Shown piece by piece: positions 28,089 to 37,481 of a stretch of 64,000 nucleotides of DNA (position 1 is the first letter of the stretch; each line of letters starts with the position of its first letter). The DNA is from Enterococcus sp. PF1-24. GTDB taxonomy: Bacteria; Bacillota; Bacilli; Lactobacillales; Enterococcaceae. The stretch covers positions 1 through 64,000 of the forward strand of contig NZ_JARXWL010000008.1 of NCBI RefSeq assembly GCF_029893325.1. The letters run 5' to 3'. Under the pieces are notes generated by a model. The model ran no database searches. It saw only the letters and a program-made list of their open reading frames with translations, and was not told where the DNA came from. The position numbers were made by a program, and so were the translations under genes.

Positions 28089-28331
28089 ATGGTGAGAGAG
28101 TTTATAGATATGCAAACGGATGTAGTGAATTTTTTTGAAAGAGCAAATAACTCATTTTTAAAAGAGCAAAGTAAGTTTATATTAAGTGGAGTTTCTGAAA
28201 GATCATTATGTAGAGAATTAATGAAATGTTTATTGGTTGAAAAAGAAACTGAGTGGTTTAATAATTATATGGTACTGATTGAGTATTATTCAAAAGGTAA
28301 GATGGATAAAGAATATAAAGTATTTTTCTAG
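28089..28331 (+). CDS. Small hypothetical protein, possibly a truncated N-terminal fragment
   Basis: The protein has 80 residues. GACAGGAGTG lies upstream of the ATG at a rather long distance. The internal phrase SGVSERSLCRELMKCLL and the following acidic/aromatic stretch look like the N-terminus of a larger conserved protein that has lost its C-terminal part. I could not name that family with certainty. It lies in the accessory segment together with the toxin-antitoxin pair, between the duplicated terminators, and is AT-richer than the core genes around it. Confidence 0.45.
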   Translation: MVREFIDMQTDVVNFFERANNSFLKEQSKFILSGVSERSLCRELMKCLLVEKETEWFNNYMVLIEYYSKGKMDKEYKVFF

Positions 28332-28405
28332 TTATATTTAAAAAAAGTAATAATCACTGAATGAAAAACGACTCATAATTGTTTATGACCCTATAATTTA
28401 CTTGA

Positions 28406-28443
28406 AAAAGACTGAGCACATTATTGAGCTTGGTCTTTTTTCT
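28406..28443 (+). terminator. Terminator, copy 2 of the duplicated hairpin
   Basis: This hairpin differs from the alaS terminator at two positions within the loop and upper stem. It marks the right edge of the segment carrying the toxin-antitoxin pair and the small fragment. Confidence 0.75.
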
Positions 28444-28619
28444 ATTCCACTAACCAACAAATCAAGCAACCATAATCAATTTATTAAGCAGTCTTTTGCT
28501 TAAATTTTAGGCTTTGCTAAATAATAAGAAATTGGTGAATTGGCTAGCTTTTTGCAAAAAATTACGACATAATGGTAAAACATTATCTTTTTGTAAAGTG
28601 TTTGAAAGGATTGAAGAAA

Positions 28620-29783
28620 ATGTTTAATTTTTTCCTGAATAAACTGATTAAAGAGGGGAATTCTGCTGCTACAAATCGTAGTAAAGTCGGGATTTTAGCA
28701 GCTATTTTGGGATTAATCTCTAATGGGGTCTTATTTGCTAGTAAGCTGTTGATTGGTTTGCTGTCAGGGAGTGTTTCGATTATGGCGGATGCAATCAATA
28801 ATTTATCTGATGCGGCATCTTCCATTTTAACTTTGGTGGGTTTTAAAGTAGCTAGCAAACCAGCGGATAAAGAGCATCCTTATGGTCATGAGCGCTTTGA
28901 ATATATTAGCGGCTTAATCGTTTCTTTTTTAGTCACTTATGTAGGGATTCAATTTTTACAGAGTTCCATTAAAAAAATTATGCAACCAACGGCTTTAAAT
29001 TTAACGCCGATTATTTTTATCGTATTGTTGCTTTCGGTATTAGTGAAATTTTGGCAAAGTCAGATGTATCGGCAATTAGGTAAATCCATTCGTTCTGGTA
29101 GCTTAAAAGCGGCAGCGCAAGATAGTTTAAATGATGTGATTACTACCGCTACAGTGTTAGTTTCAGCCGGAGTTGAATTGTTAACGGGCTGGCAGATTGA
29201 TGGCTATATGGGGTTAGGGATTGCGATTTATATTTTGTACAGTGGTATCATGATGATTCGTGATTTTATCAATGAGTTAATGGGCAGTCGGCCAACACAA
29301 GAAGAAGTGGAAGCGATGGAAAATAAACTTTCTGCTTATACAACGATTTTAGGCTATCATGATTTATTGGTTCACAATTATGGACCTAATAAACGTTTTG
29401 CTTCCGTGCATATTGAAGTCAATGAAGAGTGGGATTTACATCACGCTCATGAAGTGATTGATAAAATTGAAAAAGAATTCAAAAAAGATTTACAGGTTGA
29501 TTTAGTTTGTCATTTAGATCCCGTGCCGGTGAATGATGGAGAATTTATGGTGGTTTACCAACAAGTTTTAGCAATTGTTCATCAGTTGAATTTAGAATTG
29601 CGTCTGCACGATTTTCGCATAGAAAAAAGTCAAAACCCAATTTTATTGAGCTTTGACTTAGTGGTTCCTGCTAAATTTACTTTAAGTGATCAAGAAATTG
29701 AAGCAGCTATTCAGCGACAACTTCAACGAAAAATCGGCGAATATCAAATGCAAATCACTTTTGATCATAATTATTTATTGTGA
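28620..29783 (+). CDS. CDF-family cation efflux protein, MntE-like
   Basis: This cation diffusion facilitator would export a divalent metal in exchange for protons. I start it at the ATG at 28620 (AAAGGA upstream), giving 387 residues; an upstream ATG at 28572 lacks a site. Membrane helix 2 carries DAINNLSDA and helix 5 carries AAAQDSLNDVI, giving the NxxxD/DxxxD pattern of manganese-exporting MntE proteins rather than the HxxxD of zinc exporters. The cytoplasmic C-terminal domain (HDLLVHNYGPNKRFASVHIEVNEE) is present with an extra tail. Its end overlaps the convergent RNase H gene by 13 bases. Manganese is the likely substrate, by motif only. Confidence 0.85.
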   Translation: MFNFFLNKLIKEGNSAATNRSKVGILAAILGLISNGVLFASKLLIGLLSGSVSIMADAINNLSDAASSILTLVGFKVASKPADKEHPYGHERFEYISGLIVSFLVTYVGIQFLQSSIKKIMQPTALNLTPIIFIVLLLSVLVKFWQSQMYRQLGKSIRSGSLKAAAQDSLNDVITTATVLVSAGVELLTGWQIDGYMGLGIAIYILYSGIMMIRDFINELMGSRPTQEEVEAMENKLSAYTTILGYHDLLVHNYGPNKRFASVHIEVNEEWDLHHAHEVIDKIEKEFKKDLQVDLVCHLDPVPVNDGEFMVVYQQVLAIVHQLNLELRLHDFRIEKSQNPILLSFDLVVPAKFTLSDQEIEAAIQRQLQRKIGEYQMQITFDHNYLL

Positions 29784-30187
29784 TTATTAGCTTTTAAAGC
29801 TTTTTGTAAACCTTGGCGGGCTAAATGGTCCGCTCCTTTATTTTCTTTTTCAGGTAGCCATTGAATCAATAGCAGTGGAAAATCATCAGCTAATCTATTA
29901 AATTCTGCTAAATAACCCTGAAAATCACGATTATTGGTGTGATTTTTCTCAATAGTTTGAGCTAAAACTTTACTATCGGTATAAATGAAAATCGTTTCTT
30001 CTTGAAAGACATGTTCTTTTAGATAGTTTAAAGCCGTAATCAACATTGCAAATTCTGCTTGATGATTGGTTAAAATAGCTAAAGGAAAGCTTTCTTGAAT
30101 GTAGCGATTTTCGCCAGTAATCATTAAACCGCCACCGCTAGGGCCTGGATTTCCTTTGGTAGCAGCATCAATATAAACTTTTAACAT
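29771..30187 (-). CDS. RNase H-fold protein (RNase HI-like)
   Basis: The 138-residue protein has all four acidic active-site residues in order: YIDAATKGNPGPSGGG (Asp7), HQAEFAML (Glu45), YTDSKVLAQ (Asp70) and KGADHLARQGL (Asp near 121). It belongs to the small RNase HI-like group common in Firmicutes. It could cut RNA in RNA-DNA hybrids, although some members of this group have lost activity. The 3' end overlaps the convergent CDF gene. Confidence 0.82.
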   Translation of the reverse strand: MLKVYIDAATKGNPGPSGGGLMITGENRYIQESFPLAILTNHQAEFAMLITALNYLKEHVFQEETIFIYTDSKVLAQTIEKNHTNNRDFQGYLAEFNRLADDFPLLLIQWLPEKENKGADHLARQGLQKALKANNHNK

Positions 30188-30224
30188 ATTTTTTCATCCT
30201 TTAAAATAGTAAGGTATAAAAAAG

Positions 30225-30248
30225 TGCAATCCAAAAATTTGGATTGCA
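30225..30248 (-). terminator. Terminator of the cold-shock gene
   Basis: TGCAATCCAAA at 30225-30235 and TTTGGATTGCA at 30238-30248 form a perfect stem. Reading left on the minus strand, a T-rich tract follows. Confidence 0.7.
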
Positions 30249-30263
30249 ACTTTACTTTCAACA

Positions 30264-30467
30264 TTAATCAATGATCCGTACGTGAGCAGCTTGTAAGCCA
30301 CGATTGCCTTCTTTAACCTCAAACTCCACTGGCTGACTATCAACCAAAGTTTTAAAGCCATCCACTTCAATAGCAGTAAAATGAACAAAAATCTCTTCTG
30401 TTTCATTGTAGGAAATAAAGCCGTAACCTTTTTTGGCATCAAACCATTTAACCGTTCCAGTTTTCAA
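30264..30467 (-). CDS. Cold-shock domain protein
   Basis: The 67-residue protein starts at a TTG and begins KTGTVKWFDAKKGYGFI. RNP1-like KGYGFI and RNP2-like IFVHFTAI are present, as is the usual end GLQAAHVRI. The frame is open further upstream, but the TTG gives the canonical CSD length and has GGAAAGG about 11 bases before it. A GTG start three codons earlier is possible. It should act as a single-stranded nucleic-acid chaperone in the cytoplasm. Confidence 0.88.
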   Translation of the reverse strand: MKTGTVKWFDAKKGYGFISYNETEEIFVHFTAIEVDGFKTLVDSQPVEFEVKEGNRGLQAAHVRIID

Positions 30468-30700
30468 AACGCTCACAACCTTTCCAAATTGGATAAGCAA
30501 CTTCTCTGGCTTATTATACGGTAGACCAACAGCTACGTCAAATATAAAAAAAGGGCCAGCCGACAAAACAAGGAATTTCTGTGAACAGTTGTAAAAAATC
30601 GTAGATAATTGATGATTTTATTCAAGAAAACGATTATAATAATAAATAACTTAACGAAAAGAAAATATTAGTTAAAAATAGTTCGGGAATGGGGATTGTT

Positions 30701-32371
30701 ATGCAAACAGATATCGAAATTTCACAAAACGCTAAAATTAAACCAATTAAAGAAATCGGGGAGAAAATTGGTTTATCTGAAGATCATTTAGAATTTTATG
30801 GTAAATATAAAGCAAAAATTGATTTTGATACCATTAAGAAAGCTGAAGCAAATCCGCAAGGTAAATTGGTATTGGTAACTTCGATTAATCCTACACCAGC
30901 TGGCGAAGGCAAATCAACTATCACGATCGGTTTAGGTGATGCCTTAAATGCAGCTGGCAAAAAAGCAGTGATTGCTTTACGGGAACCTTCATTAGGTCCT
31001 GTTATGGGGATTAAAGGTGGCGCCACTGGTGGTGGTTACGCCCAAGTTTTACCAATGGAAGATATTAATTTGCATTTTACTGGCGATATGCACGCCATTA
31101 CTACTGCCAACAACGCGTTATCTGCGTTATTGGATAATCATATTCAACAAGGCAATGAATTAAATATTGATCCTCGCCGAGTGATTTGGAAACGGGTGGT
31201 TGATTTAAACGATCGCGCGTTACGTCATGTGGTGGTTGGCTTAGGTGGCCCGATTCAAGGGGTTCCTAGGGAAGATGGCTTTGATATTACCGTAGCCAGT
31301 GAAATTATGGCGGTACTATGTTTAGCAACTGATATTGAAAACTTAAAAACGCGTTTAGCAAATATTGTGGTGGCTTACACTTATAATCGCGAACCCGTAA
31401 CGGTAGGGGATTTGGAGATTGAAGGAGCTTTAACTTTACTATTAAAAGATGCTATTAAACCGAATTTGGTTCAAACAATTTATGGCACACCTGCTTTTGT
31501 TCATGGTGGACCTTTTGCCAATATCGCTCATGGTTGTAATAGTATTTTAGCTACGAAAACAGCTCTAGGTTTAGGCGATTACACTGTAACAGAAGCTGGT
31601 TTCGGTGCTGATTTAGGTGCTGAAAAATTCTTAGATATCAAAGTACCAAATTTGAAAAAAGCGCCTGATGTAGTGGTTATTGTAGCAACTATTCGTGCTT
31701 TGAAAATGCATGGCGGCGTAGCCAAAGCTGATTTAAGTGGCGAAAATGTACCAGCTTTAATTGAAGGCTTTGCTAATTTGAAAAAACATATTGAAAATAT
31801 GCAAAGTTATGGCTTACCAGTAGTGGTTGCGATCAATGAATTTGTTAGTGATACCCCTGAAGAATTAGCCGCTTTAACTGAACTTTGTGAAAAAGTCGGT
31901 GTACCAGTTGAAACAGCTAGCGTTTGGGAAAACGGCCCAGCTGGTGGACAAGCTTTAGCAGCAAAAGTAATTGAATTAGCTGAAAACACCGAAGCAGATT
32001 TCCACTCAATTTACAGTGGTGCTTCAAGTTTAGAAGAAAAAATTCAAACGGTTGTCAAACGGATTTATGGCGGTAACGGTGCTGTCTTTACACCAAAAGC
32101 TCAAAAACAATTGGAAACTTTCAGTCATTATGGCTGGGATCGTTTGCCAGTCTGTATGGCGAAAACGCAATATTCTTTATCTGATAATGCAACCGCCCTT
32201 GGCGCACCAGATAACTTTACCATTACTATTAGAGAATTAGTACCAAAAGTCGGTGCCGGCTTTGTGGTAGCTTTAACTGGTGATGTCATGACGATGCCAG
32301 GCTTACCGAAAAAACCAGCGGCTTTGAATATGGATGTGGACACTGACGGACAAGCGGTTGGATTGTTTTAG
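30701..32371 (+). CDS. fhs: Formate-tetrahydrofolate ligase
   Basis: Fhs makes 10-formyl-THF from formate, THF and ATP, feeding purine and formyl-Met-tRNA synthesis. The protein has 556 residues from the ATG at 30701. The P-loop [41 protein letters not shown] and the ALKMHGGV region are intact, and the length is normal. It stands alone with its own terminator at 32384-32417. Confidence 0.96.
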   Translation: MQTDIEISQNAKIKPIKEIGEKIGLSEDHLEFYGKYKAKIDFDTIKKAEANPQGKLVLVTSINPTPAGEGKSTITIGLGDALNAAGKKAVIALREPSLGPVMGIKGGATGGGYAQVLPMEDINLHFTGDMHAITTANNALSALLDNHIQQGNELNIDPRRVIWKRVVDLNDRALRHVVVGLGGPIQGVPREDGFDITVASEIMAVLCLATDIENLKTRLANIVVAYTYNREPVTVGDLEIEGALTLLLKDAIKPNLVQTIYGTPAFVHGGPFANIAHGCNSILATKTALGLGDYTVTEAGFGADLGAEKFLDIKVPNLKKAPDVVVIVATIRALKMHGGVAKADLSGENVPALIEGFANLKKHIENMQSYGLPVVVAINEFVSDTPEELAALTELCEKVGVPVETASVWENGPAGGQALAAKVIELAENTEADFHSIYSGASSLEEKIQTVVKRIYGGNGAVFTPKAQKQLETFSHYGWDRLPVCMAKTQYSLSDNATALGAPDNFTITIRELVPKVGAGFVVALTGDVMTMPGLPKKPAALNMDVDTDGQAVGLF

Positions 32372-32383
32372 AAGATAGAATTG

Positions 32384-32420
32384 ATACCATAGTAGAATGG
32401 AAATACTGCTATGGTATTTG
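32384..32420 (+). terminator. Terminator of fhs
   Basis: ATACCATAGTAG at 32384-32395 pairs with CTGCTATGGTAT at 32406-32417 (one G-T pair), followed by TTGTTT. Confidence 0.7.
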
Positions 32421-32496
32421 TTTGCTTAAATATTGCAGTATGGCTTTTCAACACTTATAATAGAATGAAAAGTTTATCTAAAGGAATTGAGGTTTA

Positions 32497-33321
32497 ATGG
32501 TGATGTACTTTGATGGAGAAAAGCCATATGAGGTGGATGAAAAAGAATTACTTTATCAAACTAAATTAGATTTATGGCAAACTGGTTTTGGACTTCAAGC
32601 TGTAGATGGATTAAAGCCTTCTGACTATATGTTACATCTAGCAAAAGAAAATATTGAAGGTAAAAAAAGTTATCAAGAAGTTGCAGCGGACATAACTAAA
32701 TATCACGATTCAGAAAATATTAATCAGGCTACTAAAGAAGCTGATATTGTTTCTTTGCGAATTGCTGAGTTGTTATCAGAAGATTATTTTTTGTTAAAAC
32801 CAAGTACTTTATTAGGAATCCATCGCCATCTTTTTACAGATGTTTTTGAAGAATATCCTGTTGGGCAATTTAGAGTCGTTAATATTACTAAAAATGAAGA
32901 AGTTCTGAATGGCGAAAGCGTGCAGTATGCTAGTCATTTTATGATTAGAGATACGTTGAATTTCGATTTTTCTGAAGAACAAGATTTTAGTTTTGAAGGA
33001 CTTTCACAAGTAGCCGTTGCAAAACATATTATGGATTTTATTTCAAACATTTGGCAAGTGCACCCTTTTAGAGAAGGAAATACTCGCACTATTGCAGTTT
33101 TTGCAATTAAATATTTTAAATCACTTGGTTTTGATATAGATAATGAGCCTTTTAAAAAACATTCACAGTATTTTCGGGATGCATTAGTTCTTGCTAATGC
33201 AACTGGAAAGCTGAAAACACAAACTTATTTAGCTAAATTTACCGAGAATGTTTTATTAGCTGGTGAAAATATTTTAGAACGAAGTGAAATGTTGTCACGT
33301 TTAAATAAAACGGCAGAATAA
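32497..33321 (+). CDS. Fic-domain protein
   Basis: The 274-residue protein has the catalytic Fic loop HPFREGNTR at residues 189-197, complete with the nucleophile-activating His, the phosphate-binding loop and the Arg. Fic enzymes usually attach AMP to a target protein. The flanking NISTLLGIHRHLF-type helices fit. I could not identify the inhibitory (S/T)xxxE(G/N) helix with confidence or see a separate antitoxin gene beside it. The start could be the ATG at 32497 or the ATG at 32503, after GGAATTGAGG. It may be a stand-alone regulator or a solitary Fic toxin. Confidence 0.85.
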   Translation: MVMYFDGEKPYEVDEKELLYQTKLDLWQTGFGLQAVDGLKPSDYMLHLAKENIEGKKSYQEVAADITKYHDSENINQATKEADIVSLRIAELLSEDYFLLKPSTLLGIHRHLFTDVFEEYPVGQFRVVNITKNEEVLNGESVQYASHFMIRDTLNFDFSEEQDFSFEGLSQVAVAKHIMDFISNIWQVHPFREGNTRTIAVFAIKYFKSLGFDIDNEPFKKHSQYFRDALVLANATGKLKTQTYLAKFTENVLLAGENILERSEMLSRLNKTAE

Positions 33322-33401
33322 TTTAGAAACTACGAAAGAAAATTAATGGCTCTTTGTCAACTGGTGTTGGTGAAAAAATCCAATAGAATAATTTGATTTA
33401 T

Positions 33402-33437
33402 ACAGTCAAGCAACGTTTTTTGCTTGACTGTTTTTTG
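33402..33437 (+). terminator. Terminator of the Fic gene
   Basis: ACAGTCAAGCAA at 33402-33413 pairs with TTGCTTGACTGT at 33420-33431, followed by TTTTT. The rest of the 400-base gap up to the restriction locus contains only the promoter listed next, and I saw no gene in it. Confidence 0.85.
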
Positions 33438-33651
33438 TATGTTATGAAAATAGGTGTTAGTGACTTTTTTCGTCACCGATGAACCTGTTTTCAAAATCAG
33501 AAACTATTGATTACTAAAAATGAAAATATTTTTTTCAAAAATAGGGTGACATTTTGCTGGAAAAAATGCGTTTATAAGGTAGAAGAGAAAAACAATTATA
33601 AAAATTAACACTTTCATAATTAGTGCCTTAACAAAATTACAAAAAAGGTAG

Positions 33652-33680
33652 TTGCCGTTTTAAAATGTATATGCTATTAT
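33652..33680 (+). promoter_or_regulatory. Promoter of the type I restriction locus
   Basis: TTGCCG at 33652-33657 and TATTAT at 33675-33680 are 17 bases apart, about 40 bases upstream of the first gene. The -10 is preceded by ATGC, giving an extended TGC element. Confidence 0.6.
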
Positions 33681-33720
33681 GATTCCAAGAGATGTTTTTT
33701 AGTAATTTTAGAAAGGCACG

Positions 33721-34302
33721 GTGATTGGTTTGAAGTTGTCAAATTTTGTGGATTTTAACAGTGGGACGCCACAGTTTAGAATACAAGAAGCAATCCAAAA
33801 CGATGCGCCAAGTTATAAATTCTATAGCCAAGATGATTTAGAAAATGATTTGTATGCTGAATTTTCTAATTCACAACAAGAGAAACAAGTTAAAACTTTT
33901 GATAAAGTTAGTTTACTGAATGTTGGTGACGTTGTTTTTAGTTTAATTTCTGGAAAAGCCACAATTGTCAGTGAAGGTAATGCGGGAAAGCTCTATACCC
34001 AAAACTATGTTTTACTTAATAAGTTTAAAGAAATTCTTCCGCAATATTTAGTATATTTCATAAATGAAGATATATCCATAAAAAGACAGTTTCAAACTGG
34101 CATGCAGGGTTCGATAACTATGAAATACACAGTAAAGCAATTGAGAGAACTAAAAATTACTCATTTGCCGAATAAAACGGAACAAAAAATTATCGGGGAC
34201 ATCTATTTTAAACAATTAAAATTAGAAATGTTAAAAAAACGAGTTGCTAAAAACGAAACACTAATACGGTTAAAACAACTACAGGAGGTAGGAAATAAAT
34301 GA
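33721..34302 (+). CDS. Half-size type I restriction specificity (S)-like protein
   Basis: The 193-residue protein is about half the length of a normal HsdS. It has one target-recognition-like domain (LLNVGDVVFSLISGKATIVSEGNAGKLYTQNYVLL is typical of TRD sequence) followed by one coiled-coil spacer (TEQKIIGDIYFKQLKLEMLKKRV). The GTG start has AAAGG a few bases upstream. Its stop overlaps the start of hsdR by four bases (ATGA), so it is coupled to the restriction subunit. It may form dimers that act as a full S subunit, or modify the complex. Its sequence is unlike the two TRDs in the main hsdS. Confidence 0.75.
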   Translation: MIGLKLSNFVDFNSGTPQFRIQEAIQNDAPSYKFYSQDDLENDLYAEFSNSQQEKQVKTFDKVSLLNVGDVVFSLISGKATIVSEGNAGKLYTQNYVLLNKFKEILPQYLVYFINEDISIKRQFQTGMQGSITMKYTVKQLRELKITHLPNKTEQKIIGDIYFKQLKLEMLKKRVAKNETLIRLKQLQEVGNK

Positions 34303-37300
34303 GAGAAGTACAAGGTGAGTTGGCATTTGAAATTGAATTAGTTGAATATCTAGGTAATATTGCGGGAACTAAACAGTGGCAATACGAAAAAGAGATAAAA
34401 ACAACGGAAGCGCTTTGGAATAATTTCAAAATTATTTTGGAGCAACATAACCAAAATACCCTTGATCATCCATTAAGCGCTGTTGAGTTTGCCCAAGTGA
34501 AAAAAATTATTTCTGATTTAAAAACACCTTACGAAGCGGGACAATTTTTATATGGCTTAAATGGCGTTTCACAAATTGAAATAGATTTAGATGATGGCCG
34601 CCATGTTTTCTTAACGGTTTTTGATCAAAAGCAGATTGGCGCTGGTGATACGATTTATCAAGTGGTTAATCAAATTAATCGTCCAGCAGTCATAACTGGT
34701 AAGCAAAATCGTATTTTTGACACGACTTTACTTATTAATGGTTTACCAATTATTCAAATTGAAGAAAAGCGGGAAACCCATGATATCAATGAAGCTTTAA
34801 ATCAAATGCATCAATATATTGACGAAAATCAATATCGCGATATCTTTTCTACCTTACAAATATTAGTGGCGCTAACGCCTACTAATGTAAAATATATGGC
34901 AAATACGACTAGTGATAAGTTTAATAAAGACTTTGCCTTTAATTGGCAGCGTAAAGAAGATAACTCGATTGTGCGGAATTGGAAAGAATTTGCTGATTCA
35001 ATGTTAAGTATCCCTATGGCGCATCAAATGGCAACGAATTACATGATATTAGATGGCACTAAGAATAAGCAAATGCTGAAAGCGATGCGTCCTTATCAAG
35101 TATATGCTACGCAAAATGTCATTGATAACTTGAAAAATGTTGAGTTTGACTTAGGGATGAATAAAGTCGGCTATATATGGCACACGACTGGTTCTGGTAA
35201 AACAATTACTAGTTTTAAAACGGCTTGGTTAGCAAGTCGCATGCCGAAAGTTGACAAAGTTGTCTTTGTAGTTGACCGAATTGCTTTAACAAGACAAACC
35301 AACGAAAACTATCAAGCTTATGATCCTGATGGTGATGTGGGTGAGTCAGGTAGAACTGGAAGTGTTGAGGGAACGAACAGCACAACAGAACTTAGTAGAA
35401 AATTAAAGAGTAAAGACAATGGAATTATCGTGACTTCTGTGCAAAAATTAGGGACTTTAGTTAACCGCAAATCCTTCCAAGCTCCTGATAAAAATATTGT
35501 CTTTATCGTCGATGAAGCTCATCGTTCAACTGGTGGCGATAATTTCGCTGCTATTCAGAAAGCTTTCAGGCGTTCGGCATGGGTTGGTTATAGTGGAACA
35601 CCGATGTTTGATGAAACGACTAATGGTTTACGAACAGAAGATATCTTCGGGCCGTTACTACATGCTTATACGATTCGGGAAGCAATCGCGGATAGAAATG
35701 TTTTAGGCTTTAAGGTTGATTTTGAAACGACTATTGATGAAAAACAAGTAAAAGCAGAATATTTACCAGCTTTTTATCGTAATAAATATCCAAATTGGAC
35801 AGAGGAAAAAATTCAAGAGAAAATTACCAACTTAACGCCTGAAGATATGGATGATACCATTGAGCCTAGTTTCTACGATGAAAATCCTGACCATGTAAAA
35901 TTAGTTGTAGAAGATATCTTCAAAAATTGGCGTAATCGTTCAAATGAAGGGAAATATAATGCTTTATTTACAACCCATGTAGGTGGTGGCAAAGCAAGTA
36001 CCCCAATGGCGATGATGTATTTCAGAGAATTCCAACGAGTGAATGAAGAAAATAAGCAAAACGGTGGGCAAATTCTAAAAGTTGCTATTACCTTTAGTCA
36101 AAATACTTCAAATAGCGATACTATGTTGGAAACAAATAAAGGCTTGTTCGATGCGATTTCTGCTTATAATAATGAATTTGGAACAAGCTTTGATATGTCA
36201 GATGTTTCAGGTTATACCCAAGATGTAACGAGCCGTTTAAATAAAACTGCTAGTGATAAAAACTTTTTAGATTTGGTAATCGTGGTAGATCAATTATTAA
36301 CGGGCTTTGATGCTCCGGAAATGAACACTTTATATGTTGATCGTACTTTAAAAGGTGCTGGACTGATTCAAGCATACTCTCGTACCAACCGAATTGCGGA
36401 TATGTTGGAAAAACCTTGGGGGAGAGTCGTTAATTATCGTTGGCCAGCTTACAATGAAAAATTAATGAACAAGGCGTTAGCTGTTTATGCTAATAAGGAT
36501 TCAGCTGTGCTAAGTGACGAAGAGCGTAAGTTACAAAATGAAACAGACGGCGTAATTGCGCAACCATTTGAGAAAGTTTTTAATGAAGTTAAAGAAGTTG
36601 TTGAAAAATTAGAAGATTTAACTGATGAATTTCAAGCTTTACCACCAAGTGAAAAGAAAAAAGATGATATGCTGGAACTTTTAAAGAAATACAATAGTGG
36701 TATGGCAAAATTAAAACAATACGATCCAGCTGAAGTTGAAGGGGAGCAAGTTGGTTTTGACTATGATAACCCTGATGAATTAGTAGAAAAATTAGGCATG
36801 ACTGGTGAGCAAGAAACCATGTTAACAACTGTTTTAACCAATGAATTAAAACAACATTTGGCAAAAAAACAAAATGTACCCGTTTATCAAATTGAACTAA
36901 GAATGACCCATGTTAAAGATGTTAAAATTGATTATGATTACTTAACTGAACTAGTAGAGCAACTGTTAAATCAAGTTCACGAGAAGAAAATGGCAGAAGC
37001 CAAAGAAACACAAGAAAAAATCAATCAATTTGCCAATGGTTTGGAGGATCATACTTATGGCGAAAAAATCAAAAATGCTGCAGTGGCAATCGTCAAGGGC
37101 TTATATCCACCAGAAGGTTCTGATTTCAAATATCCTGCAAAATTGAGCAGTAGTGAATTAGTAATTCAAGAAGCTAATACTGTTAATTTAGACTTCCATT
37201 TACAAGGATTTCGCATTAAATGGGGGATTATTGATATTATCACTAGTAAAGGAATGCGTGAGCTATTTGGTCGTCATCGCTATGGGTTACAAGATCTTGA

Positions 37301-37457
37301 TGACCAAGGGCAAATTCGTGAGATTATTGCTGAAGCGAGTGTTAACTATAAAACATTAGCCCTTGATGCAGAAGTTAAGGCGATGTCAAAAATTAAATAT
37401 CGTAATAATTTAAGAGATGCAATCTATGAATTAGCTGATACGTTAGCTGAAAATTAA
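34299..37457 (+). CDS. hsdR: Type I restriction enzyme R subunit
   Basis: HsdR is the ATP-dependent translocase and nuclease of a type I restriction-modification complex. The 1052-residue protein has an N-terminal nuclease domain with LIQIEEKRE-type catalytic residues (PIIQIEEKRE at about 150-159), a superfamily 2 motor with Walker A TTGSGKT at 296-302, the DEAH box IVDEAHRSTGG, YSGTPM and QAYSRTNR, and a helical C-terminus. It is uninterrupted. It starts four bases inside the half-size S gene, and hsdS follows after 24 bases. Confidence 0.95.
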   Translation: MREVQGELAFEIELVEYLGNIAGTKQWQYEKEIKTTEALWNNFKIILEQHNQNTLDHPLSAVEFAQVKKIISDLKTPYEAGQFLYGLNGVSQIEIDLDDGRHVFLTVFDQKQIGAGDTIYQVVNQINRPAVITGKQNRIFDTTLLINGLPIIQIEEKRETHDINEALNQMHQYIDENQYRDIFSTLQILVALTPTNVKYMANTTSDKFNKDFAFNWQRKEDNSIVRNWKEFADSMLSIPMAHQMATNYMILDGTKNKQMLKAMRPYQVYATQNVIDNLKNVEFDLGMNKVGYIWHTTGSGKTITSFKTAWLASRMPKVDKVVFVVDRIALTRQTNENYQAYDPDGDVGESGRTGSVEGTNSTTELSRKLKSKDNGIIVTSVQKLGTLVNRKSFQAPDKNIVFIVDEAHRSTGGDNFAAIQKAFRRSAWVGYSGTPMFDETTNGLRTEDIFGPLLHAYTIREAIADRNVLGFKVDFETTIDEKQVKAEYLPAFYRNKYPNWTEEKIQEKITNLTPEDMDDTIEPSFYDENPDHVKLVVEDIFKNWRNRSNEGKYNALFTTHVGGGKASTPMAMMYFREFQRVNEENKQNGGQILKVAITFSQNTSNSDTMLETNKGLFDAISAYNNEFGTSFDMSDVSGYTQDVTSRLNKTASDKNFLDLVIVVDQLLTGFDAPEMNTLYVDRTLKGAGLIQAYSRTNRIADMLEKPWGRVVNYRWPAYNEKLMNKALAVYANKDSAVLSDEERKLQNETDGVIAQPFEKVFNEVKEVVEKLEDLTDEFQALPPSEKKKDDMLELLKKYNSGMAKLKQYDPAEVEGEQVGFDYDNPDELVEKLGMTGEQETMLTTVLTNELKQHLAKKQNVPVYQIELRMTHVKDVKIDYDYLTELVEQLLNQVHEKKMAEAKETQEKINQFANGLEDHTYGEKIKNAAVAIVKGLYPPEGSDFKYPAKLSSSELVIQEANTVNLDFHLQGFRIKWGIIDIITSKGMRELFGRHRYGLQDLDDQGQIREIIAEASVNYKTLALDAEVKAMSKIKYRNNLRDAIYELADTLAEN

Positions 37458-37481
37458 TGCCGAAAAATTAAGGAGGACAAC

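Noticed and set aside
30194-30442. An 82-codon minus-strand frame over the cold-shock gene
   Set aside because: It overlaps the cold-shock gene in another frame and has no recognisable features or ribosome site.
30609-30640. Promoter of fhs (TTGATG and TATAAT)
   Set aside because: The spacing is 20 bases, too long for a standard promoter. The real -35 was not resolved.
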